Assembly: GCA_036560445.1 (NCBI GenBank)
Contig: DATBRG010000011.1
Span: 1 to 12,401 of the forward strand
Reading direction: 5' to 3'
DNA length: 12,401 bases
From: DATBRG01 sp036560445
GTDB taxonomy: Bacteria; Pseudomonadota; Gammaproteobacteria; Burkholderiales; Methylophilaceae
Below, piece by piece: positions 1-5,898 of this stretch. Under the pieces are notes generated by a model. That model ran no database searches, was not told where the DNA came from, and saw only the letters and a program-made list of their open reading frames with translations. The position numbers and the translations under genes are program-made. The stretch's first letter is position 1, and every line of letters begins with the position of its first letter.

Positions 1-680
1 TGGCATTAACTCAAATGGCATTAGATTCACTGGATTTTGACGCAACCGTAGCACTGGCTGAAAAGGTTGCTCCACACGTAGACATCCTTGAAATCGGTAC
101 CCCATGCATCAAGCATAACGGCATCAAGTTGCTGGAAACCCTGCGCGCTAAGTTCCCAAACAACAAGATCCTGGTTGACTTGAAGACCATGGACGCTGGT
201 TTCTACGAAGCTGAGCCTTTCTACAAGGCTGGTGCTGACATCTGTACCGTTCTGGGTACTGCTGACCTCGGTACCATCAAGGGTGTCATTGATGTGGCAA
301 ACAAGTACGGCAAAGAAGCTCAAGTTGACCTGATCAACGTGACCGACAAAGCTGCCCGCACCAAAGAAGCTGTTAAGCTTGGCGCGCACATCATCGGTGT
401 ACACACTGGTCTGGACCAACAAGCTGCTGGCGGCACCCCATTCACCGACCTGGCAACCATCGCAGCGCTGAACACCGGCGTTAAGATCTCTGTTGCTGGC
501 GGCGTTAAGGCTGCAACTACTGCACAAGTGCGTGACGCTGGCGCCACCATCATCGTTGCTGGCGCTGCCATCTACGGTGCTGCTGACCCTGCTGCTTCTG
601 CTGCTGAAATTACCTCTATTGCTCATGCTGGCAGTTCTGGTGGCGGTCTGTTCGGTTGGATCAAGAAGCTGTTTAGCTAA
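1..680 (+). CDS. hxlA: 3-hexulose-6-phosphate synthase, 5' end short by one base
   Basis: The enzyme condenses formaldehyde with ribulose 5-phosphate to D-arabino-3-hexulose 6-phosphate, the first step of the cytoplasmic ribulose monophosphate pathway. The window opens at the second base of what reads as the ATG: in frame it gives (M)ALTQ before the internal Met at base 15, matching the family N-terminus, so the full protein is about 226 residues. It has the OMP-decarboxylase-superfamily signature D60-x-K62-x-x-D65 (in DLKTMD), with E31 in LEIGTP, H135 in GVHTG and the phosphate-binding AGG near 166-168. Codon choice is strongly biased (GCT, ACC, AAG, CTG), as in highly expressed genes and unlike the his genes that follow. 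The last 15 or so residues (bases 633-677), a Ser/Gly linker followed by GLFGWIKKLFS, appear to extend beyond the ordinary end of the barrel. The related 3-keto-L-gulonate-6-phosphate decarboxylases share the fold, but the close match to methylotroph HPS makes this call secure. Confidence 0.95.
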   Translation, partial: ALTQMALDSLDFDATVALAEKVAPHVDILEIGTPCIKHNGIKLLETLRAKFPNNKILVDLKTMDAGFYEAEPFYKAGADICTVLGTADLGTIKGVIDVANKYGKEAQVDLINVTDKAARTKEAVKLGAHIIGVHTGLDQQAAGGTPFTDLATIAALNTGVKISVAGGVKAATTAQVRDAGATIIVAGAAIYGAADPAASAAEITSIAHAGSSGGGLFGWIKKLFS

Positions 681-701
681 ACTTAATACCAGCCTCAAAA
701 C

Positions 702-749
702 TTAAAACCGCTGCAGAACACAAAAAAAGTTTTGCAGCGGTTTTAATTT
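702..749 (+). terminator. Rho-independent terminator of hxlA
   Basis: Bases 702-719 pair with 729-746 in an almost continuous 18-bp stem (one G-U pair at 716/732) around an A-rich 9-base loop. The core is AAAACCGCTGCA / TGCAGCGGTTTT. A T-rich stretch follows on the + strand, and the A-run on the 5' side would serve as a T-run on the other strand, so the hairpin may work in both directions. It separates the highly expressed hxlA from hisB. Confidence 0.85.
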
Positions 750-786
750 GTACAATCAATTTATAACTTAGTAGTAAAATCTGAAT

Positions 787-1374
787 ATGCGTATCGCCGA
801 AGTTAGTCGTAATACCCTTGAAACTAAGATTTCCGTATCCATCAATTTGGATGGCACAGGTGTATCCAATTTCGTCACTGGTTTGCCGTTTCTTGACCAT
901 ATGCTCGACCAGATCGCTCGTCATGGCATGATGGATATTAGCGTTGAAGCCAAAGGTGATTTGCATATCGATGCTCACCACACCGTGGAAGATATAGGTA
1001 TCACGCTTGGTCAAGCATTCACTAAAGCCATAGGTGACAAGAAGGGCCTGCGTCGCTATGCCCATGCTTATGTCCCTTTGGATGAGGCACTCTCACGTGT
1101 AGTACTGGACATCTCCGGTCGCCCGGGCCTTGAGTTCGATGTGGAATTCAGTCGTGCGCGTATCGGCGAATTTGATGTCGATCTTATACATGAATTTTTT
1201 CAGGGCTTTGTGAATCACGCTCTGGTGACTGTGCATATCGATAACTTGAAGGGCGAGAACGCTCATCATCAGGCTGAAACCATTTTCAAGGCATTTGGAC
1301 GTGCTTTGCGTGTGGCTGTCGAGATTGATCCCCGCATGGCTGGTATCATGCCCTCAACCAAAGGCTCACTCTAA
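787..1374 (+). CDS. hisB: Imidazoleglycerol-phosphate dehydratase
   Basis: Catalyses the dehydration of imidazole glycerol phosphate to imidazole acetol phosphate, the sixth step of histidine synthesis, in the cytoplasm. At 195 residues it is the monofunctional form, without the N-terminal histidinol-phosphatase domain of enterobacterial HisB. The two manganese-binding repeats are visible: HHTVED at residues 64-69 and ENAHHQAE at 158-165, with the DHMLDQIARHG motif at 37-47. The start is set by the family N-terminus (RIAEVSRNTLETKI), although no clear Shine-Dalgarno sequence precedes it. It opens the his block here. The earlier genes hisG, hisD and hisC are not next to it, because hxlA lies directly upstream. 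The gap of about 40 bases between the hxlA terminator and this gene must hold its promoter, but I could not find a well-spaced -35/-10 pair there. Confidence 0.97.
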   Translation: MRIAEVSRNTLETKISVSINLDGTGVSNFVTGLPFLDHMLDQIARHGMMDISVEAKGDLHIDAHHTVEDIGITLGQAFTKAIGDKKGLRRYAHAYVPLDEALSRVVLDISGRPGLEFDVEFSRARIGEFDVDLIHEFFQGFVNHALVTVHIDNLKGENAHHQAETIFKAFGRALRVAVEIDPRMAGIMPSTKGSL

Positions 1375-1405
1375 ATAATCCAGCAAGTGCTTTTCGCACC
1401 TCATC

Positions 1406-2050
1406 ATGATTGATATCGCAGTAGTAGATTACGGTATGGGCAATTTACGCTCAGTGTCTAAGGCACTTGAGCATGTTGCGCCGAGCAAGAAAGTCGTCGT
1501 AACCAGTGACCCATCAGAGATAGCTTCAGCCGAGCGCGTGGTGTTTCCGGGCCAAGGCGCGATGCCTGATTGCATGCGTGAATTGGATACACGCGGTTTA
1601 CGCGAAGCGGTGATTACTGCCTCGGCCAGCAAACCTTTTCTTGGTATATGCATAGGCCTGCAGCTATTGTTCCAGCATAGCGAGGAAGGTGATGCTGCCG
1701 GGCTAGGTATTTTTCCGGGCAATGTTGTACGCTTCGCGCAGCAAGATATGCATGACGATCATGGTAACAAGCTTAAGGTTCCGCATATGGGCTGGAATCA
1801 GGTTTACCAGAGCCAATCTCATCCCCTATGGGATGGCATAGGGGATGGCTCACGCTTCTACTATGTACACAGTTATTATGTAGTGCCGGAAGATAAAGCC
1901 TTGATTGCAGGGTTTACCGATTATCCGGCACACTTTACCAGTGTGGTTTCCCGCGATAATATTTTCGCTGTGCAATTTCACCCTGAAAAAAGCCAGCATG
2001 CAGGTTTGCAACTTTTATCCAATTTCGTCCAGTGGGACGGGGTTTCTTGA
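1406..2050 (+). CDS. hisH: Imidazole glycerol phosphate synthase, glutamine amidotransferase subunit
   Basis: Class I glutamine amidotransferase that releases ammonia from glutamine and channels it to HisF for formation of imidazole glycerol phosphate and AICAR. The 214-residue protein has the nucleophile C82 in GICIG and the other two members of the triad, H192 and E194, in FHPEKS. The N-terminal DYGMGN (8-13) and the PGQGAM segment (48-53, oxyanion region) are typical. The gene starts 31 bases after hisB with no obvious Shine-Dalgarno sequence. Its partner hisF lies one gene downstream, after hisA, the usual betaproteobacterial order. Codons 139-148 contain a perfect 11-bp inverted repeat (see findings). 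Confidence 0.97.
   Translation: MIDIAVVDYGMGNLRSVSKALEHVAPSKKVVVTSDPSEIASAERVVFPGQGAMPDCMRELDTRGLREAVITASASKPFLGICIGLQLLFQHSEEGDAAGLGIFPGNVVRFAQQDMHDDHGNKLKVPHMGWNQVYQSQSHPLWDGIGDGSRFYYVHSYYVVPEDKALIAGFTDYPAHFTSVVSRDNIFAVQFHPEKSQHAGLQLLSNFVQWDGVS
1820..1847 (+). repeat. Perfect 11-bp inverted repeat inside hisH
   Basis: CATCCCCTATG at 1820-1830 and CATAGGGGATG at 1837-1847 are exact reverse complements, separated by the six bases GGATGG. In hisH this encodes residues 139-148 (HPLWDGIGDG), a segment of ordinary HisH length and composition. The hairpin would form in the mRNA or in single-stranded DNA. No T-tract follows, so it does not look like an intrinsic terminator. Confidence 0.8.
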
Positions 2051-2084
2051 TTTATATCCGCTAACTCACTCAAATTAATAAACT

Positions 2085-2831
2085 ATGCTGATAATTCCTG
2101 CCATCGATCTAAAAGACGGTCACTGTGTTCGCTTGAAACAAGGATTAATGGAAGACGCTACGGTCTTCTCTGAAGACCCGGGTGCCATGGCGCGCCATTG
2201 GGTTGATCAAGGCGGCAAGCGCCTGCACCTTGTGGACCTTAACGGCGCGTTTGCTGGTAAGCCAGTCAATGAAGGCGCTATCAAGGCTATTGTGGACGCT
2301 GTGGGTGGCGATATTCCAATCCAGCTAGGCGGCGGCATACGTGACCTGGAAACCATAGAGCGCTATCTGGATAGCGGCATCAGCTATGTAATTATTGGTA
2401 CCGCAGCGGTGAAAAGCCCAGGTTTCTTACACGAGGCCTGTTATGCCTTCCCCGGCCAGATAATCGTCGGACTGGATGCCAAGGATGGCAAAGTGGCGGT
2501 GGATGGTTGGTCCAAACTCACGGGTCATGATGTGGTTGATCTTGCTAAGAAATTTGAAGATTACGGTGTGGAGGCGGTGGTGTATACGGATATTGGCCGT
2601 GATGGCATGCTAACCGGCGTCAATATCGAAGCCACTGTGGCACTTGCCCAAGCCTTGATAATCCCCGTTATCGCTAGTGGTGGCATCACCAATCTGGAAG
2701 ATGTCAAACGCCTGTGCGCTGTTGAAGGCGAGGGCATCATGGGCGCGATTACGGGACGTGCTATCTACGAGGGTACGCTGGATTTTGCTGCCGCGCAAAA
2801 GCTGGCGGATGAACTGAATGGCATTAGCTAA
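2085..2831 (+). CDS. hisA: ProFAR isomerase (phosphoribosylformimino-AICAR-phosphate isomerase)
   Basis: Catalyses the Amadori rearrangement of ProFAR to PRFAR, the fourth step of histidine synthesis and the reaction before HisH/HisF. The 248-residue protein is a (beta/alpha)8 barrel with the expected catalytic aspartates D8 (IPAIDLKDG) and D131 (GLDAKDG), a T168 equivalent in YTDIGRDG, and the phosphate-binding GGGIR at 82-86 and ASGG near the C-terminus. Start and length fit the family. It follows hisH by 34 bases without an evident Shine-Dalgarno sequence. Its 3' end overlaps hisF by 14 bases, which suggests translational coupling. Confidence 0.97.
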   Translation: MLIIPAIDLKDGHCVRLKQGLMEDATVFSEDPGAMARHWVDQGGKRLHLVDLNGAFAGKPVNEGAIKAIVDAVGGDIPIQLGGGIRDLETIERYLDSGISYVIIGTAAVKSPGFLHEACYAFPGQIIVGLDAKDGKVAVDGWSKLTGHDVVDLAKKFEDYGVEAVVYTDIGRDGMLTGVNIEATVALAQALIIPVIASGGITNLEDVKRLCAVEGEGIMGAITGRAIYEGTLDFAAAQKLADELNGIS

Positions 2832-3576
2832 ACGCATTATTCCATGCTTAGACGTGACTGATGGTCGCGTCGTCAAGGGGGTTAATTTTCTTGAGTTGCG
2901 AGATGCGGGTGACCCGGTAGAGATTGCCAAGCGCTATGATGACCAGGGTGCCGATGAGCTGACGTTTCTGGACATTACTGCTAGCTCGGATAATCGTGGC
3001 CTTATACTTGGCATCATCGAGCAGGTGGCATCACAGGTATTTATCCCATTGACGGTCGGCGGTGGCGTGCGCGAGGTCGAGGATGTGCGTCGCTTGCTCA
3101 ATGCGGGTGCAGATAAGGTCAGTATCAATACCTCAGCTGTACTTAACCCGCAACTGGTGGCAGATGCAGCCGGACGATTCGGGTCACAATGTATTGTTGT
3201 GGCAATTGATGCCAAACAGGTCGATGATCATTGGGAAGTTTTTACCCACGGTGGCCGCAAAGCTACCGGTATTGATGCCATTGAGTGGGCCCGTAAAATG
3301 GTTTCGCTAGGCGCTGGCGAGTTGCTTGTCACGAGCATGGATAGAGACGGAACCAAGACGGGCTTTAATCTGCCACTCAATCGAGCCATTAGCGATGCAG
3401 TGGATGTGCCTATCATCGCCTCTGGCGGTGTGGGCAATCTGGTGCATCTGGTTGAAGGTGTGCAGGAAGGCGGCGCCGATGCGGTACTGGCGGCCAGTAT
3501 CTTTCACTATGGAGAATATACCGTGCGCCAAGCTAAGGAATACATGCGTGATCATGGTATCGAGGTCAGGCTGTGA
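2818..3576 (+). CDS. hisF: Imidazole glycerol phosphate synthase, cyclase subunit
   Basis: Uses ammonia delivered by HisH to convert PRFAR to imidazole glycerol phosphate and AICAR; AICAR returns to purine synthesis. The 252-residue (beta/alpha)8 barrel shows the catalytic pair D12 (IPCLDV) and D131 (AIDAK), plus the phosphate-binding GGGVR (81-85) and ASGGVG loops. It is a paralogue of the adjacent hisA and keeps the half-barrel symmetry in its two phosphate loops. The ATG lies inside the last codons of hisA. Its TGA stop overlaps the GTG start of hisI in the four bases GTGA. Confidence 0.97.
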   Translation: MALAKRIIPCLDVTDGRVVKGVNFLELRDAGDPVEIAKRYDDQGADELTFLDITASSDNRGLILGIIEQVASQVFIPLTVGGGVREVEDVRRLLNAGADKVSINTSAVLNPQLVADAAGRFGSQCIVVAIDAKQVDDHWEVFTHGGRKATGIDAIEWARKMVSLGAGELLVTSMDRDGTKTGFNLPLNRAISDAVDVPIIASGGVGNLVHLVEGVQEGGADAVLAASIFHYGEYTVRQAKEYMRDHGIEVRL

Positions 3577-3971
3577 GCCCAACTGATAAATGGCTGGATA
3601 AAGTAAACTGGGGCGCTGATGGTCTAGTACCGGTGATCGCGCAGGAACAGGGCAGCGACAAGGTGCTCATGTTTGCCTGGATGAACCGTGATGCCCTGAA
3701 GCTCACGGCAGAAACCGGCCGTGCAGTTTACTGGTCACGCTCGCGTAGCAAGTTGTGGTACAAAGGTGAAGAATCAGGCCACGTACAAATAGTGCATGAA
3801 ATCCGTCTCGATTGTGATGAGGATGTGGTGTTGATCAGCGTTGAGCAGGTTGGGGGTATTGCTTGTCATACAGGCAGGCATGATTGCTTCTTCCAGAAAC
3901 TGGAAAACGGTGACTGGATCATCGATCGGCCTGTACTAAAGGACCCTGAGGAAATTTATCGTAATGAATGA
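3573..3971 (+). CDS. hisI: Phosphoribosyl-AMP cyclohydrolase, GTG start
   Basis: Opens the adenine ring of phosphoribosyl-AMP, the third step of histidine synthesis. The 132-residue protein is the stand-alone cyclohydrolase and not the HisI-HisE fusion of enterobacteria. Metal ligands are where the family has them: D80, D82 and D84 for magnesium, and C81, C98 and C105 for zinc (CDED, ACHTG and DCFF segments). The GTG at 3573 is the best start: it gives MSPTDKW before the conserved VNWGADGLVPVIAQ, overlaps the hisF stop by four bases, and has GAGG and AGG upstream. It overlaps hisE by eight bases. Confidence 0.95.
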   Translation: MSPTDKWLDKVNWGADGLVPVIAQEQGSDKVLMFAWMNRDALKLTAETGRAVYWSRSRSKLWYKGEESGHVQIVHEIRLDCDEDVVLISVEQVGGIACHTGRHDCFFQKLENGDWIIDRPVLKDPEEIYRNE

Positions 3972-4281
3972 TGTGCTGAATCGCCTAGCTGAGCTACTGG
4001 AACAGCGCAAAAGTGCTGATCCACAGTCTTCCTACGTGGCCAAGCTTTATGCCAAAGGTATGGATAGCATACTGAAGAAAGTCGGCGAAGAGGCGGCAGA
4101 AACTATCATTGCTGCCAAAGGCGGGAATCCTGAGCAAATCATCTATGAAACTGCCGACCTCTGGTTTCATACCCTGGTGATGTTGGCCCAGGCTGGTTTG
4201 AGTCCGGATGATGTACTCAAAGAACTGGCGCGGCGTGAGGGCCTATCTGGACTGGAAGAAAAAGCGAGCCGTAAGGAATAA
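3964..4281 (+). CDS. hisE: Phosphoribosyl-ATP pyrophosphatase
   Basis: Hydrolyses phosphoribosyl-ATP to phosphoribosyl-AMP and pyrophosphate, the second step of histidine synthesis, just before HisI. The 105-residue, largely helical protein belongs to the all-alpha MazG-like NTP pyrophosphatases. The acidic metal-binding motif is visible as KKVGEEAAE (residues 38-46), with further acidic residues at E62 and D65 (ETADLWFH). The ATG is inside the end of hisI. A GAGG about ten bases upstream, within hisI, can serve as the ribosome binding site. It is the last his gene of this block, and the HIT gene follows after only two bases. Confidence 0.95.
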   Translation: MNDVLNRLAELLEQRKSADPQSSYVAKLYAKGMDSILKKVGEEAAETIIAAKGGNPEQIIYETADLWFHTLVMLAQAGLSPDDVLKELARREGLSGLEEKASRKE

Positions 4282-4283
4282 CC

Positions 4284-4622
4284 ATGAGTGCCGATTGTAT
4301 TTTCTGCAAGATAGTCAGAGGCGAGATTCCCTCCAAGAAATTATATGAGGATGATGAAGTCATCGCTTTCAACGATATTCATCCGATTGCGCCGGTGCAT
4401 TTCATGATTGTGCCCAAGCAACATATCGCCGGATTGAACGATTGCACTTCGGTGCACCAGGCCCTACTGGGCAAGATATTGTTGCTGGCACCTGGGCTAG
4501 CAGCGGAGCGAGGCTTGAAAGGTTTTCGCACCATGATTAATACTGGCCGCGAAGGTGGCCAGGAAGTATTTCATCTGCATGTGCATGTATTTGGTGGCGG
4601 CAGCACCTTACCTAAAACTTAG
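4284..4622 (+). CDS. hinT: HIT-family purine nucleoside phosphoramidase (HinT-like)
   Basis: Small nucleotide hydrolase of the histidine triad family; Hint-branch members cleave AMP from phosphoramidates such as aminoacyl-AMP or AMP-lysine. The 112-residue protein shows CIFCKIVRGEIP at the N-terminus (residues 5-16), the IAPVHFMIVPKQHI strand region (35-48) and the triad motif HLHVHVF at 97-103, where H99 should be the nucleophile. Length and motifs fit the bacterial Hint branch better than Fhit or GalT. A good Shine-Dalgarno sequence (AAGGA) sits before the ATG, and the gene abuts hisE. It is therefore probably co-transcribed with histidine synthesis, though no direct role there is known to me. 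Confidence 0.93.
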   Translation: MSADCIFCKIVRGEIPSKKLYEDDEVIAFNDIHPIAPVHFMIVPKQHIAGLNDCTSVHQALLGKILLLAPGLAAERGLKGFRTMINTGREGGQEVFHLHVHVFGGGSTLPKT

Positions 4623-4648
4623 TTGTTTGAAATTCAAGGAGAACCAAC

Positions 4649-4864
4649 ATGGGTTCATTAAGTATCTGGCATTGGCTGATTGTCCTGGTCATTGTGGTAT
4701 TGATATTTGGTACCAAGAAGCTACGCAATATTGGCACTGATGTAGGCGGTGCCGTAAAAAACTTCAAGGATGCCATGAAAGACGAAAACTCTTCACCCAA
4801 GCTGGATGAGCCGAAAGCCGGCCAAACGGTAGAAGGCGAAGTCACACAAAAGACCAAGCAGTAA
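4649..4864 (+). CDS. tatA: Sec-independent protein translocase subunit TatA
   Basis: Pore-forming or membrane-thinning subunit of the twin-arginine translocase, which moves folded proteins across the inner membrane. The 71-residue protein has one N-terminal transmembrane segment (about residues 6-20), the hinge FG at 20-21 followed by TKKLRNIG, an amphipathic helix to about residue 45 and a polar, charged tail. This is the standard TatA plan. It has the strongest ribosome binding site in the tat cluster (AAGGAG, 7 bases before the ATG), in contrast to tatB and tatC, which fits TatA being needed in excess. TatE is an alternative name for paralogues, but with tatB and tatC directly downstream TatA is the proper call. 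Confidence 0.95.
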   Translation: MGSLSIWHWLIVLVIVVLIFGTKKLRNIGTDVGGAVKNFKDAMKDENSSPKLDEPKAGQTVEGEVTQKTKQ

Positions 4865-4870
4865 ACTGCC

Positions 4871-5173
4871 TTGTTCGACGTCGCATTCTCGGAGTTGGTA
4901 GTTATCGCTATCGTGGCGTTGATTGTCATCGGCCCGGAAAAATTACCTAAAGTGGCTCGTACGCTGGGCGCACTGGCGGGCCGCATGCAGCGCTATGTGT
5001 CATCGGTAAAGGCCGACATTGAACGAGAAATGCAGTATGAAGACCTGCAGAAACTGCAACAGGAAATCAGACAGGGTGTGAACCAGGCCAAGTCTGAGGT
5101 CGGCGAAGTCGAAAATAGTATAGGTGGGCTGACTCAAGCCAAGAAACCTGACACTCCTGGCAATACTCAGTGA
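4871..5173 (+). CDS. tatB: Sec-independent protein translocase subunit TatB, TTG start
   Basis: With TatC it forms the receptor that binds twin-arginine signal peptides. The 100-residue protein has the typical N-terminus FDVAFSELVVIAIVALIVIGPEKLP, with membrane-embedded E8 and the G21-P22 hinge, then a long amphipathic and coiled-coil-like helix (about 24-85) and a polar tail. The start must be the TTG at 4871: it puts the initiator directly before the conserved FD, and no ATG or GTG in the right frame lies near it. It begins six bases after the tatA stop with no clear Shine-Dalgarno sequence. Its TGA overlaps the GTG start of tatC. Confidence 0.93.
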   Translation: MFDVAFSELVVIAIVALIVIGPEKLPKVARTLGALAGRMQRYVSSVKADIEREMQYEDLQKLQQEIRQGVNQAKSEVGEVENSIGGLTQAKKPDTPGNTQ

Positions 5174-5898
5174 ATCCCTCCGATACTTTCATCTCACACC
5201 TGATTGAGTTGCGTGAGCGCCTGCTACGTATCGTCATTGGCTTCTTGTTGGTATTTATTGGCCTATTTCCGTTCGCCAATAAAATCTATACCTTGCTGGC
5301 GCATCCGTTGCTGGCCAAATTGCCGGCAGGTGGCCAAATGATAGCCACGGCAGTCACTACCCCATTTTTCGTACCGATGAAGGTTGCCATGCTGACGGCC
5401 TTCCTCATTTCACTACCACACACCCTTTATCAGATATGGGCTTTCGTCGCACCAGGTCTATATGCCAACGAGCGGCGGTTTATTGCACCGCTGGTGGTGG
5501 CAAGTACCTTATTGTTTTTTGCAGGTATGGCTTTTGCCTATTTCCTGGTATTCCCAGTGGTCTTTGGCTTTATCACCCACACTGCACCAGAGGGGGTGGC
5601 GGTGATGACCGATATTGGCAATTACCTGGATTTTGTGATTACGCTATTTATGGCATTTGGTATGGCATTTGAAGTACCGATAGCAGTAATTTTGCTGGTG
5701 CGTTTTGGTCTGGTGAATATTAGCACCCTGAAGGAAATCCGCTCTTACGTAATTGTCGGCGCTTTCGTGATCGGAGCAATTTTTACTCCGCCTGATGTGA
5801 TCTCACAGGTGATGCTGGCAGTACCACTGTGGCTCTTGTACGAGGCAGGGATTCTGGCAGCGGGTTTTGTCGAAGCCAAGCCGGCCGAGATGGACTAG
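5170..5898 (+). CDS. tatC: Sec-independent protein translocase subunit TatC, GTG start
   Basis: Multispanning core of the Tat receptor, which recognises the twin-arginine motif. The 242-residue protein has six predicted membrane segments. The N-terminal cytoplasmic motif HLIELRERL (10-18) and the loop motif PGLYANERRF (95-104, with E101 at the position known to contact the signal peptide) are both intact. The GTG at 5170 overlaps the tatB stop (GTGA), a coupling arrangement also seen at hisF/hisI. The 3' end collides with the protease gene on the other strand: the two TAG stop codons share the palindrome CTAG at 5895-5898, and no terminator hairpin is visible there. Confidence 0.95.
   Translation: MNPSDTFISHLIELRERLLRIVIGFLLVFIGLFPFANKIYTLLAHPLLAKLPAGGQMIATAVTTPFFVPMKVAMLTAFLISLPHTLYQIWAFVAPGLYANERRFIAPLVVASTLLFFAGMAFAYFLVFPVVFGFITHTAPEGVAVMTDIGNYLDFVITLFMAFGMAFEVPIAVILLVRFGLVNISTLKEIRSYVIVGAFVIGAIFTPPDVISQVMLAVPLWLLYEAGILAAGFVEAKPAEMD

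Noticed and set aside
15..17. ATG at base 15 as the start of hxlA
   Set aside because: The frame is open back to base 1 and reads ALTQ, preceded by TG at the window edge. This matches the family start MALTQM, so the true start lies one base before the window.
27..698. Long open frame on the - strand opposite hxlA (about 223 codons)
   Set aside because: It is a by-product of the strong codon bias of hxlA, whose protein is clearly real; the antisense translation shows no recognisable domain.
748..780. Possible hisB promoter from TTGTAC (748-753) and TAAAAT (775-780)
   Set aside because: The spacing is 21 bases, too long for a sigma70 promoter. TATAAC at 762-767 is too close to the same -35. 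No pair is good enough to annotate.
1387..1399. GTGC-TTTTC-GCAC hairpin between hisB and hisH
   Set aside because: Only four base pairs and no T-tract; expected by chance.
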